From NCBI RefSeq assembly GCF_902810445.1, contig NZ_LR778175.1, positions 876,501 through 940,500 of the forward strand: 64,000 nt of DNA. The letters are read 5' to 3'. The notes below the pieces were generated by a model. That model saw only the letters and a program-made list of their open reading frames with translations, was not told the DNA's origin and did no database searches. This DNA comes from Candidatus Nitrosacidococcus tergens. Lineage in GTDB: Bacteria; Pseudomonadota; Gammaproteobacteria; Nitrosococcales; Nitrosococcaceae. Each line of letters opens with the position of its first letter. Positions within the stretch are counted from its first letter, which is position 1. Shown here piece by piece: positions 1 through 8,689 of the stretch. Both the position numbers and the translations under genes were made by a program.

Positions 1-2
1 AT

Positions 3-1160
3 TTCTGGGATCAGTCTCTAGAGATTTTAGCCAGCCAAGGGGTTAGTCTAAAGCTCTCATGGCATTATTGGGTGAATGATGGGCTGATGTTCTTTTTCTT
101 TTTATTCGTAGGACTAGAACTTAAATATGAAATATTAGTAGGAGAGCTTTCCTCATTCAAAAACGCTTTACTACCTGTTATTGCCGCTCTTGGTGGCATG
201 GTTGTTCCTGCGTGTATTTATACAGGATTTAATACAGGTACTTCAGCTATATCGGGTTGGGGTATTCCAGTAGCTACTGACATTGCTTTTGCAGTGGGTA
301 TTTTAACTTTACTTGGAGATCGCATTCCTAAAAATCTCATTGTATTTTTAACTGCCTTAGCGATTGCCGATGATCTTGGTGCCGTGGTAGTCATTGCTCT
401 TTTTTATACTGACGCTATTAATACCCATGCCTTATTATCTGCAGGATTTTTATTTTTATTGTTGTTATTTTTTAATCTAAGCGGAATTAAAAATCTAATT
501 CCTTACCTAATAGTAGGAGTGGTGCTTTGGTACGCTATGTTGTTATCTGGAGTACATGCAACCGTTGCAGGTATTTTACTGGCTATGGCTATTCCTATTT
601 ATGGCTCTAAGGATATTAAAGATTTTGAACAGAAGACTGGTGATTTTTCTAAAATAAAAAATAAAAAAGACTTATCTTACTCAGAACTTGATCAGTCTAT
701 TTCAGAAATAATCGATACTGGGATTGTTACCCAAAGCCCATTAAAACGAATGGCAAATTTTCTTAATCCTTGGGTTAGTTTTGGTATTGTGCCTATTTTT
801 GCTCTTGCTAATGCAGGGATTGATTTAAGCCAAATTACTTGGTCTGATTTGTTCTCAGAAAATGTAACTTTAGGGGTGATGTTTGGGCTAGCCTTAGGTA
901 AATTTATTGGGATTAGTCTTTTCAGTTGGATTACAGTTCATCGAGGGTGGGGAAGGTTACCGTCCGGAGTTGCTTGGCAGCATTTTTTTGGGATGGCATG
1001 GCTTGGCGGCATTGGCTTTACTATGTCTTTGTTTATTAGCCAGCTCTCTTTTACGAGTATAAACCATATAGAGCAGGCGAAACTAGGTATTTTTCTTGCC
1101 TCTTTCCTTTCTGCAATCATAGGATTAGGCTGGCTTTATCAAATCGCTCGCAAATCTTAG
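3..1160 (+). CDS. nhaA: Na+/H+ antiporter NhaA (5' end outside window)
   Basis: Inner-membrane antiporter exchanging protons for Na+ or Li+, used for pH and sodium homeostasis. The reading frame is open from the left window edge, so the N-terminus is missing. The first visible residues (WHYWVNDGLMFFFFLFVGLE) match the conserved first-helix region of NhaA, so the GTG at 72 is internal and not the start. Key motifs are present: TDIAFAVGIL holds the aspartate equivalent to E. coli Asp133, and AIADDLGAVVVIALFY holds the paired aspartates equivalent to Asp163/Asp164. The rest is a run of hydrophobic helices. A polar insertion of about 40 residues (around nt 600-720, rich in Lys, Asp and Ser) sits in a loop between helices and is longer than in E. 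coli. The next gene starts 15 nt downstream on the same strand. The family call is secure; ion preference is not visible. Confidence 0.95.
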   Translation, partial: FWDQSLEILASQGVSLKLSWHYWVNDGLMFFFFLFVGLELKYEILVGELSSFKNALLPVIAALGGMVVPACIYTGFNTGTSAISGWGIPVATDIAFAVGILTLLGDRIPKNLIVFLTALAIADDLGAVVVIALFYTDAINTHALLSAGFLFLLLLFFNLSGIKNLIPYLIVGVVLWYAMLLSGVHATVAGILLAMAIPIYGSKDIKDFEQKTGDFSKIKNKKDLSYSELDQSISEIIDTGIVTQSPLKRMANFLNPWVSFGIVPIFALANAGIDLSQITWSDLFSENVTLGVMFGLALGKFIGISLFSWITVHRGWGRLPSGVAWQHFFGMAWLGGIGFTMSLFISQLSFTSINHIEQAKLGIFLASFLSAIIGLGWLYQIARKS

Positions 1161-1175
1161 TACTTAAGATTAATT

Positions 1176-2957
1176 ATGGCAGATATTCATTATCATATTT
1201 ACCCTAAAAATCTCCAAGCTCATTTATTTGAAATTACCTTAACTATTTTAAAACCTGATCCTGAAGGGCAAAAATTGTTACTCCCTGCTTGGATTCCGGG
1301 GAGTTATTTAATTCGAGATTTTGCAAAACATGTGATACAACTTAAAGCAGAATCTCAAGGGCAACTTATAGCCATAGAAAAAATAGATAAATCTACGTGG
1401 CAATGCATTCCGGTCTCTGCACCTCTTAGAGTGATTTATGAAGTTTATGCTTGGGATGATTCAGTGCGTACCGCTTATTTAGATACTTTTCGAGGGTTTT
1501 TTAATGGGAGTAGTGTCTTTCTTCAAGTGACTGGGCAGGAAAATCAACCCTGTGAAATCACCATTTCCCCTCCTATAGGTGAGTCTTATAGTCAGTGGAA
1601 AGTAGCCACTGCTTTTCAAACCGCAGGGGCAAAGCCTTATGATTTTGGAAATTATCAGGCAGATAATTATGAAGAATTGATTGATCACCCGGTAGAAATG
1701 GGGCAATTTAGCTTGGCTACTTTTCAGGCTGATGGGGTACCCCATGATATTGTAATTTCAGGACATCATCGAACCGATATGGATCGGTTATGCAAAGATT
1801 TGAAGATTCTGTGTGAACATCATATTCGATTCTTTGGCGAGCCAGCCCCTATGAAACGCTATGTTTTTTTAATTAGAGCAACAGGGGATAGTTATGGTGG
1901 ACTAGAACATCGAGCGTCATCAGCATTGATCTGCAATCGGGATCATCTTCCGCAGCTAGCTGGCCTTCTTAATAAAGAGGGATATCGTACTTTCTTAGGC
2001 TTATGTAGCCATGAGTACTTCCATACCTGGCATGTAAAACGAATTAAACCTGCTGTATTTATCCCCTATGATTTAACTAAGGAAAACTATACCCGCTTAC
2101 TATGGGTATTTGAAGGAATCACTTCTTACTATGATGATCTTGCTTTAGTTCGTGCAGAGTTAATTAGCCCAGAGAGCTATTTGTCCTTACTCTCCCATAC
2201 TATTACTAGAGTGCTTCAAGGATCAGGGCGACTGAAGCAAAATTTAGCTGATTCTAGCTTTGATGCCTGGACTAAGTTCTATCAGCAAGATGAAAATGCC
2301 CCTAATGCTATTGTGAGTTACTATGCTAAAGGATCTTTAGTTGCCCTAGCTTTAGATTTGACTTTAAGGCGAGATACCCAAGGAAAATGCTCCTTAGATA
2401 CAATGATAAAAGTGCTTTGGCAGTCCTATGGTAAAACGGGCAAAGGGCTACCAGAAATAGGTGAAATTGGTATTGAACAAATGACCCAAAGGATTTCTGG
2501 ATTAGATTTAAGCACATTTTTTGATCATGCCTTGCGAAGCACAGAAGATCTAGATTTAGAATCTTTGTTTCAATGGGTAGGTATTCATTATCAGTTATAT
2601 TACTCAAATAAAAAAGAGGAGCAACCTTCAGCCACCCTGGGGATTAAATTAACACCCAAAGTGCTAGAGGCAAAAATCAGTCAAGTTTTTGATCATAGTG
2701 CTGCCCAACTTGGGGGAATGGCAGCAGGAGATACCATTATTGCAGTAGATGGTATTAAAGCCACTGCAGAGAATTTAGAAAATTTAATTGCTGCCTATCC
2801 CGTAGGGGCAACGATCACATTTCATTCTTTTCGGATAGATGTATTACATGTATTTCAAGTCGTCCTAAAACCAACTCCTAAAAATACCTGTATCTTGAGT
2901 TTTAACGAACAGGCTTCTTCAGAGGCAATGATTGCTAAAAAATTTTGGCTTAATTAG
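1176..2957 (+). CDS. M61-family metallopeptidase with C-terminal PDZ domain
   Basis: Zinc aminopeptidase of the M61 (glycyl aminopeptidase) family, 593 aa. The zinc site is visible: HEYFH at residues 279-283 gives the two histidines and the catalytic glutamate, and FEGITSYY about 30 residues later supplies the third ligand (Glu313). The N-terminal part is the beta-rich M61 domain with the family signature GGLEHRAS before the zinc motif. A PDZ domain follows at about residues 485-565 (GGMAAGDTIIAVDG). No signal peptide is visible, so a cytoplasmic location is likely, as for many bacterial members. The gene lies 15 nt after nhaA and may be cotranscribed. The physiological substrate cannot be read from the sequence. 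Confidence 0.92.
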   Translation: MADIHYHIYPKNLQAHLFEITLTILKPDPEGQKLLLPAWIPGSYLIRDFAKHVIQLKAESQGQLIAIEKIDKSTWQCIPVSAPLRVIYEVYAWDDSVRTAYLDTFRGFFNGSSVFLQVTGQENQPCEITISPPIGESYSQWKVATAFQTAGAKPYDFGNYQADNYEELIDHPVEMGQFSLATFQADGVPHDIVISGHHRTDMDRLCKDLKILCEHHIRFFGEPAPMKRYVFLIRATGDSYGGLEHRASSALICNRDHLPQLAGLLNKEGYRTFLGLCSHEYFHTWHVKRIKPAVFIPYDLTKENYTRLLWVFEGITSYYDDLALVRAELISPESYLSLLSHTITRVLQGSGRLKQNLADSSFDAWTKFYQQDENAPNAIVSYYAKGSLVALALDLTLRRDTQGKCSLDTMIKVLWQSYGKTGKGLPEIGEIGIEQMTQRISGLDLSTFFDHALRSTEDLDLESLFQWVGIHYQLYYSNKKEEQPSATLGIKLTPKVLEAKISQVFDHSAAQLGGMAAGDTIIAVDGIKATAENLENLIAAYPVGATITFHSFRIDVLHVFQVVLKPTPKNTCILSFNEQASSEAMIAKKFWLN

Positions 2958-3074
2958 TTTTTTAGCCTACATTATAACCAGTCATAAGAGACATTTATTT
3001 CTATGCACATATGTATTTATTCAAGAAAGGGATTTGGGGGGATTTCATATTATTCTGTGATAAAATAACAACTT

Positions 3075-3532
3075 AAACCAACATTGGTTGGTACTGCACT
3101 ACTCACCCTAACCGCTTTAGCTACCCCAGCTTTAGCAGCTTCCTATTACCTATACTTTCAACTACAGGGGGAGTGCCCAGAGCTTTACAGTTTCCACATC
3201 ATCAGGTACCTACCAAATTATTGCTTATGGAGCCTCAGGGGACTCTAGTGGTAACGGTTCTAGTGACGAGATGAGAGGGATATTCTTTCCCAGGGTGAGG
3301 TGCTTACCATCGCTGTGGGGGGGTAGGTCGTGATGTTACCCCAGATGATAATGTCGGTGGTGGTGGCGGCAGTACCAAAGGTGCCAGCCCCGGCTTCGGT
3401 GCTCCCTCTTTTCTAGCATCAATCGCAACGAACTCAGTGGAGTTTAACGGAGTCAATTCGGGCAATGGCTTAGTCACCATTACTTTCCTACCGCCTTCAG
3501 AGCTTGTCCCGGAACCATTGAGATTACTTTAA
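3075..3532 (+). pseudogene. Decayed secreted glycine-rich protein gene
   Basis: No intact ORF covers the gap between 2958 and 3546, but translating the three forward frames in turn rebuilds one protein. The first frame gives a signal peptide (TALLTLTALATPALAASYY) from about 3075. The second gives FNYRGSAQSFTVSTSSGTYQ and IIAYGASG from about 3153. The third gives QGEVLTIAVGG, then a stretch with GGGGGSTKGASPGFGAPS, and ends VNSGNGLVTITF near 3490. Glycine-rich surface proteins often have this ending. The frame finishes with VPEPLRLL and a stop, which could be a broken PEP-CTERM sorting signal. At least two frameshifts and no good start codon indicate a dead gene. I see nothing in 2958-3074. 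Confidence 0.6.
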
Positions 3533-3546
3533 AAATTTCTTAATAT

Positions 3547-4068
3547 CTAATAATGAAGCAAAGAGTGTACTGGGTATTCTTTAAGAATTTCTTTTCCATT
3601 TAGGAAATCTAACTCCACCACGAAAAAGCAAGCGACTATGGTAGCTCCTAGCTGCTCAATTAAATCACATGCTGCTTTAGCCGATCCCCCAGTGGCTAAT
3701 AAATCATCTACTAATAGCACGTTATCTTTAGAGCTAAGGGCATCTTCGTGAATTTCTAAAGAAGCAGTACTATATTCTGTCGCATAAGAAATTTCTCGTA
3801 TTTTGTAGGGAAGTTTACCGGGTTTACGTAAGGGGATAAAACTAACACCTAGCTCCCAAGCGATTAAAGAGCCAAAAATAAAACCTCGAGCTTCGATTCC
3901 AGCAACTGCTGTAATATTTTGTTCTGAGAATAATTTCAATCCGTAACCTACAATAAACCGTAGAGCATCTGGATCTTTGACAAGCGGGGTAATGTCCTTA
4001 AATAAAATGCCAGGTTTTGGAAAATCTGGAATATCACGCACAATCCCTTTAAGTTGATCTATATCCAT
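3547..4068 (-). CDS. apt: Adenine phosphoribosyltransferase
   Basis: Purine salvage enzyme converting adenine and PRPP to AMP and pyrophosphate in the cytoplasm. The 173-aa length is close to the E. coli enzyme. The N-terminus (IPDFPKPGILFKDITPL) is the conserved adenine-site region, GIEARGFIFG follows, and VLLVDDLLATGGSA near residue 120 is the PRPP-binding loop with its two acidic residues. The ATG at 4068 fits the family N-terminus. The gene stands alone on the minus strand, divergent from the lipoprotein gene at 4158, with about 90 AT-rich nt between them that should hold both promoters. Confidence 0.96.
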   Translation of the reverse strand: MDIDQLKGIVRDIPDFPKPGILFKDITPLVKDPDALRFIVGYGLKLFSEQNITAVAGIEARGFIFGSLIAWELGVSFIPLRKPGKLPYKIREISYATEYSTASLEIHEDALSSKDNVLLVDDLLATGGSAKAACDLIEQLGATIVACFFVVELDFLNGKEILKEYPVHSLLHY

Positions 4069-4157
4069 AAGTGTCCTTGTGTTTAAATATTAGAAAATAA
4101 AACAATAATACTAATACCCTTCTTGCGTATATAACATTAATTTTTAGTTTTTATATT

Positions 4158-4868
4158 ATGTTGATTACCTTTTTTAGATCTTTCTGTATTTTTTTGATCC
4201 TATGCACTGTAAGCGGGTGCACATCCCATAAAAAAAACATTGCGAAGCAAGGACTATATACTTTAGAAGTAGATCGGGTTATTGAACAACCCTCCGATGA
4301 GGCTAGAGAGCGAATTTTAGAGATAAAGCCTTTTCGCATAAGCCCTCGTTATCAAGATATTACCCTAACTTACCAAAAAAATAATTCTTGGTTTCAAACA
4401 GAAAGAAATCAAGCGTTTATTCAGCCTCCAGAAATTTTGATTACAGATCAGATCAGTCGATATTTAAGTCACACAGGACTTTTTAATACTGTAGTTCAGG
4501 GTAAAACTAAGCTTAAAATTACTCAAACTTTAGAGGGAGCAGTTACTGCATTGTATGGGGATTTTGATAACCCTAAAGGACCTTTAGCTATCATGGAAAT
4601 ACAATTTTTTCTCCTTGAGCTATCACCTGCAGATTATTCTATTGAGGACCTTATTAAGAATGAAAAGAAGAAAAAGTCAGCTAAGAGTGACACTTTAAAA
4701 ATGGTACTCCAAACAGGTTTTAGGGTTGAGACGGAAATTGCAAAACCTACGCCAGAGTCTTTAGTACAGGGATGGAATAATGGATTAGAGAGTATTTTGC
4801 AAAACTTTGAGAATGATTTAAATAATTTTTTTAAAGAGAGAAACCCATCTGAATATCCAGATGAGTAA
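4158..4868 (+). CDS. Lipoprotein, ABC-transport auxiliary (PqiC-like) family
   Basis: A 236-aa predicted lipoprotein. A hydrophobic N-terminal segment ends in the lipobox VSGC, so cleavage and lipidation at about Cys21 are expected. The pattern after it (YTLEV, ILEIKPFRISPRYQDITLTY, then a segment pairing IL.TDQISRYLSHTGLFNTVV) resembles the ABC-type transport auxiliary lipoproteins (PqiC type) that work with MCE/ABC lipid transporters. No MCE, permease or ATPase gene is adjacent, so the partner is unknown. The C-terminal half is rich in Lys and Glu. The gene is followed by about 110 nt carrying a probable gyrA promoter. Lipoprotein status is secure; the family call is moderately secure. Confidence 0.7.
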   Translation: MLITFFRSFCIFLILCTVSGCTSHKKNIAKQGLYTLEVDRVIEQPSDEARERILEIKPFRISPRYQDITLTYQKNNSWFQTERNQAFIQPPEILITDQISRYLSHTGLFNTVVQGKTKLKITQTLEGAVTALYGDFDNPKGPLAIMEIQFFLLELSPADYSIEDLIKNEKKKKSAKSDTLKMVLQTGFRVETEIAKPTPESLVQGWNNGLESILQNFENDLNNFFKERNPSEYPDE

Positions 4869-4924
4869 TTTTAGTTATTTATATCACTCATTTCCTTATT
4901 TTAGGCAATTGGATAATCTCGATA

Positions 4925-4930
4925 TATAAT
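4925..4930 (+). promoter_or_regulatory. Probable -10 box of the gyrA promoter
   Basis: A perfect TATAAT lies about 50 nt upstream of the gyrA start. The best -35 at 18 nt spacing (TTAGGC) is poor, so the assignment rests mainly on the -10 box and its position in the intergenic region. Confidence 0.35.
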
Positions 4931-4979
4931 AACATCTTGCCCTATCTAAATAAATTCATAGAAGGAATATTAAATTGTT

Positions 4980-7517
4980 ATGGATGATATTGCCCTAGAA
5001 GTTCTTCCCGTTAATATTGAAGATGAGATGAAACAATCTTATCTCGATTACGCTATGAGCGTAATTGTGGGTAGGGCATTACCAGATGTGCGAGATGGGT
5101 TAAAGCCTGTGCACCGACGAGTATTATATGCGATGGAGCAGCTCCACAATGATTGGAATAAACCCTACAAAAAATCAGCAAGAATTGTGGGGGATGTCAT
5201 TGGTAAATACCATCCTCATGGAGATACTTCTGTTTATGATGCGATTGTGAGAATGGCACAGCCTTTTGCAATGCGCTATCCGCTTATAGATGGTCAAGGA
5301 AATTTTGGTTCTGTGGATGGTGATCCACCTGCAGCTATGCGCTATACCGAAATTCGTATGGCGAAAATCTCCCATGAGTTACTTGCTGATCTCCATAAAG
5401 AAACGGTAAATTTTGTTCCAAACTATGATGAAGTAGAACAAGAGCCAGTTGTTTTACCTACAAAAACACCTAATTTGCTAGTCAATGGTTCTTCTGGGAT
5501 TGCAGTGGGTATGGCAACCAATATTCCACCCCATAATCTTGGAGAAGTGCTTAACGCTTGTATTGCTCTGATTGATGATCCTGATCTGGAAGTAGATAGG
5601 CTAATAAAATATATTCCAGGACCAGATTTTCCCACCGCTGGAATCATTAATGGTATCGATGGAATCTTAAGCGCCTACCGTACAGGACGAGGGCGAGTTT
5701 TTGTTCGGGCACGTACTTATATAGAAAATAATGAAAAAAGTGCTAAACAAAGTATCATTGTTACTGAGTTACCTTATACCGTAAATAAAGCTCGATTGCT
5801 TGAAAAAATTGGTAGCCTCGTTAAGGAGAAAAAGATTGAAGGGATTGTAGGTCTTCGAGATGAGTCTGATAAGGAAGGAATGCGGATGGTCATCGAAGTA
5901 CGCAGAGGAGATATACCTGAGGTGATACTAAATCACCTTTATCTTCACACCCAGCTACAGACTGTATTTGGAATTAATATGGTTGCTCTTGTTAAGGGGC
6001 AGCCTCAGGTATTAAATCTAAAGCAAGTACTTACCTATTTTATTGAGCATCGCCAAGAAGTAGTGACTCGGCGTACTGTTTTTGATTTAAGAAAAGCAAG
6101 AGAACGGGCTCATATTTTAGAGGGATTAGCTTTAGCATTGACCAATATTGATCCTATTATTGTTTTGATTAAAGCTTCACCTAATTCAGCAGCAGCTAAG
6201 GAAGCACTTTTATCCCAATCTTGGTCATTAGGTTTTGTAGCAGACATGTTACAACGGATAGGTAGTGATATTTCTAGGCCAGAGAATTTAGATAAAAATT
6301 ATGGAATTATAGAAAATAGCTACTATTTATCCCCCATTCAAGCACAAGCAATACTAGATATGCGCCTTCATCGATTAACAGGATTAGAGCAAGATAAAAT
6401 TATAGATGAATATGTACAAATTATTGCTTTAATTCAGTCGTTATTAGAGATTCTGACTAATCCTAAACGATTGATGGCAGTCATTAGAGAAGAATTGACA
6501 GAAATAAAAAGCCAATATACTAATCCTCGTTGTACAGAAATTAGAGATGAGCGAGTTAATGTTGTCCTTGAGGATTTAATTCAAGAAGAAAGCGTAGTAG
6601 TTACTTTATCTCATGGTGGTTATATTAAATCACAGAGCTTAGATACTTATCGTGCTCAAAAACGAGGTGGTAAGGGTAAAGTGGCAACAACTATGAAAGA
6701 AGAAGATTTTATTGATAAACTCTTTATCGGCAATACCCATGATACGCTATTGTGTTTTTCAAGCCGAGGTAAAGTATATTGGAAAAAGGTTCATGAGATT
6801 CCTCAGGGAGGAAGAACTACTCGTGGGAAACCTATCGTTAATCTGCTTCCTTTAGATTCTGATGAGAAAATAAATGCAATTCTTGCAACCCGGGAATTTG
6901 ATGAAGGCAGGTATATTTTTATGGCAACTGCTTCAGGGGTTGTGAAAAAAACATCTCTACTAGAATTTTCTAGACCTCGTGCTAATGGCATTATTGCTCT
7001 GGATTTAAATGAGGATGACTATTTGATTAATGCAGTGCTTACCGATGGTCAACAGGAAATTATGTTATTTAGTTCTGAAGGTAAAGTGATTCGATTTTCA
7101 GAACAGGAAGTGAGATCCATGGGGAGAACTGCTCGGGGGGTAAAAGGGATTGACCTTAATTCAGGCAGCCAAGTGATTGCTCTAGTAATTGCAGAAGGTG
7201 GTGCTATCTTAACTACAACAGAGTTAGGTTATGGAAAATGCACACCGATTGCTCAATACCGTCTTCAAGGGCGGGGAGGGAAAGGAATTATTTCTATTCG
7301 TACTACCCCTAAGAATGGTCAGGTGATTGGGGCTACTCAAGTGGAAAGAGAAGATGATATTGTATTAATTACAAATAATGGTACTTTAATCCGCAGCCCT
7401 GTACAGGGCATTCCTCTTATGGGGCGAAATACTCAAGGAGTTAAATTAATTAATCTTTTGAATAGCGATCGTTTGGTGGGTATTGATCGAATTGTTGAAG
7501 AAAGTGAATCTACATAA
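4980..7517 (+). CDS. gyrA: DNA gyrase subunit A
   Basis: Breakage-reunion subunit of DNA gyrase, which forms an A2B2 complex with GyrB and introduces negative supercoils. It is 845 aa, slightly shorter than E. coli GyrA (875). Numbering aligns with E. coli without gaps through the active site: catalytic Tyr122 in AAMRYTE, and the quinolone-determining segment HPHGDTSVYD with Thr83 and Asp87. Thr replaces the E. coli Ser83. The C-terminal beta-pinwheel contains the GyrA-box QKRGGKG, which wraps DNA. The long acidic tail of E. coli is reduced to VEESEST. A GGA-containing SD lies just upstream of the ATG. serC follows 30 nt later, so gyrA heads the serine/aromatic supraoperon. Confidence 0.98.
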   Translation: MDDIALEVLPVNIEDEMKQSYLDYAMSVIVGRALPDVRDGLKPVHRRVLYAMEQLHNDWNKPYKKSARIVGDVIGKYHPHGDTSVYDAIVRMAQPFAMRYPLIDGQGNFGSVDGDPPAAMRYTEIRMAKISHELLADLHKETVNFVPNYDEVEQEPVVLPTKTPNLLVNGSSGIAVGMATNIPPHNLGEVLNACIALIDDPDLEVDRLIKYIPGPDFPTAGIINGIDGILSAYRTGRGRVFVRARTYIENNEKSAKQSIIVTELPYTVNKARLLEKIGSLVKEKKIEGIVGLRDESDKEGMRMVIEVRRGDIPEVILNHLYLHTQLQTVFGINMVALVKGQPQVLNLKQVLTYFIEHRQEVVTRRTVFDLRKARERAHILEGLALALTNIDPIIVLIKASPNSAAAKEALLSQSWSLGFVADMLQRIGSDISRPENLDKNYGIIENSYYLSPIQAQAILDMRLHRLTGLEQDKIIDEYVQIIALIQSLLEILTNPKRLMAVIREELTEIKSQYTNPRCTEIRDERVNVVLEDLIQEESVVVTLSHGGYIKSQSLDTYRAQKRGGKGKVATTMKEEDFIDKLFIGNTHDTLLCFSSRGKVYWKKVHEIPQGGRTTRGKPIVNLLPLDSDEKINAILATREFDEGRYIFMATASGVVKKTSLLEFSRPRANGIIALDLNEDDYLINAVLTDGQQEIMLFSSEGKVIRFSEQEVRSMGRTARGVKGIDLNSGSQVIALVIAEGGAILTTTELGYGKCTPIAQYRLQGRGGKGIISIRTTPKNGQVIGATQVEREDDIVLITNNGTLIRSPVQGIPLMGRNTQGVKLINLLNSDRLVGIDRIVEESEST

Positions 7518-7547
7518 TAAATTAAAATTATTGAGGAATTAGAGGCA

Positions 7548-8633
7548 ATGGCACGTATCTATAATTTTAGTCCTGGTCCAGCAATGCTTCCCAATGAAGT
7601 TATGGAACAAGCAAGAGATGAGATGCTTAACTGGCATAATACGGGAATGTCAGTCATGGAAATGTCCCATCGAGGCAAGCAATATACAGAGATTGCTGAA
7701 GAATCTGAAGCGGATTTTAGAGAGTTACTGTCAATTCCAAGCAATTACAAAGTATTGTTTTTACAAGGAGGTGCTGCAAGTCAATTTGCCATGGTACCTA
7801 TGAATTTATTACGTGGTAAGAAAAAAGCAGATTATCTATGCACAGGACATTGGTCTGAAAAAGCGATAGCAGAGGGGCAAAAATTTTGCGAAGTAAATGT
7901 AGTTGCAAATACTAAGAGTACTAAATTTACTCATATTCCTGCTCAACAAGATTGGAATTTAGATTCAGAAGAGGCTGCCTACTTTCATTACACTCCTAAT
8001 GAAACTATTGCTGGAGTAGAGTTTCACTGGATTCCAGAAATAGGCAGTGTGCCTCTTGCAGTGGATATGTCTTCTACCCTGTTATCTCGTCCCATTGATA
8101 TTAGCAAATTTGGTGTGATTTATGCAGGAGCACAAAAAAATATTGGCTGTGCAGGATTAACAATAATTATTATCCGAGAAGATTTGATGGGTCAAACATT
8201 ACCTGGAACACCTACTATGTTTGATTATCAAATTCACGCTAAAAATAATTCTATGTACAATACCCCATCTACTTACCCATGGTATATCTCTAGTCTAATA
8301 TTTAAGTGGTTAAAGAGAAAAGGTGGGCTTGTGGCTATGGCGGAAATAAATCATAAGAAAGCAGAAACTCTCTATGGATTTATTGATAGTAGTAGTTTTT
8401 ACACTAACCCAGTAGATCCAGCATGTCGTTCTTGGATGAACGTACCTTTTATTTTAGCCAATTCTAATTTAGATGAGCAATTTCTTCATCTGGCAAAACA
8501 AGCAGGATTATCCAATTTAAAAGGGCATCGATCCGTTGGTGGGATGAGAGCAAGTATTTATAACGCAATGCCTCAAGAGGGCATCAACGCTTTAGTGGAT
8601 TTTATGAAAGAATTTGAGCGTACTAAAGGGTAG
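7548..8633 (+). CDS. serC: Phosphoserine aminotransferase
   Basis: PLP enzyme that transaminates 3-phosphohydroxypyruvate with glutamate to phosphoserine; in many bacteria it also serves pyridoxal phosphate synthesis. The 361-aa length is standard. The N-terminus YNFSPGPAMLP is the class V signature. The PLP-binding lysine is in IYAGAQKNIGCAGL (about residue 197), and the C-terminal LKGHRSVGGMRASIYNAMP is the conserved substrate-binding end. A GAGG-type SD precedes the ATG. It lies between gyrA and serA, so the two serine steps are side by side. Confidence 0.98.
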   Translation: MARIYNFSPGPAMLPNEVMEQARDEMLNWHNTGMSVMEMSHRGKQYTEIAEESEADFRELLSIPSNYKVLFLQGGAASQFAMVPMNLLRGKKKADYLCTGHWSEKAIAEGQKFCEVNVVANTKSTKFTHIPAQQDWNLDSEEAAYFHYTPNETIAGVEFHWIPEIGSVPLAVDMSSTLLSRPIDISKFGVIYAGAQKNIGCAGLTIIIIREDLMGQTLPGTPTMFDYQIHAKNNSMYNTPSTYPWYISSLIFKWLKRKGGLVAMAEINHKKAETLYGFIDSSSFYTNPVDPACRSWMNVPFILANSNLDEQFLHLAKQAGLSNLKGHRSVGGMRASIYNAMPQEGINALVDFMKEFERTKG

Positions 8634-8689
8634 TTAATTATCAATCATCTTAGCACTATAGCCATATAGTAGTAGAGTGGGAGTATTTT

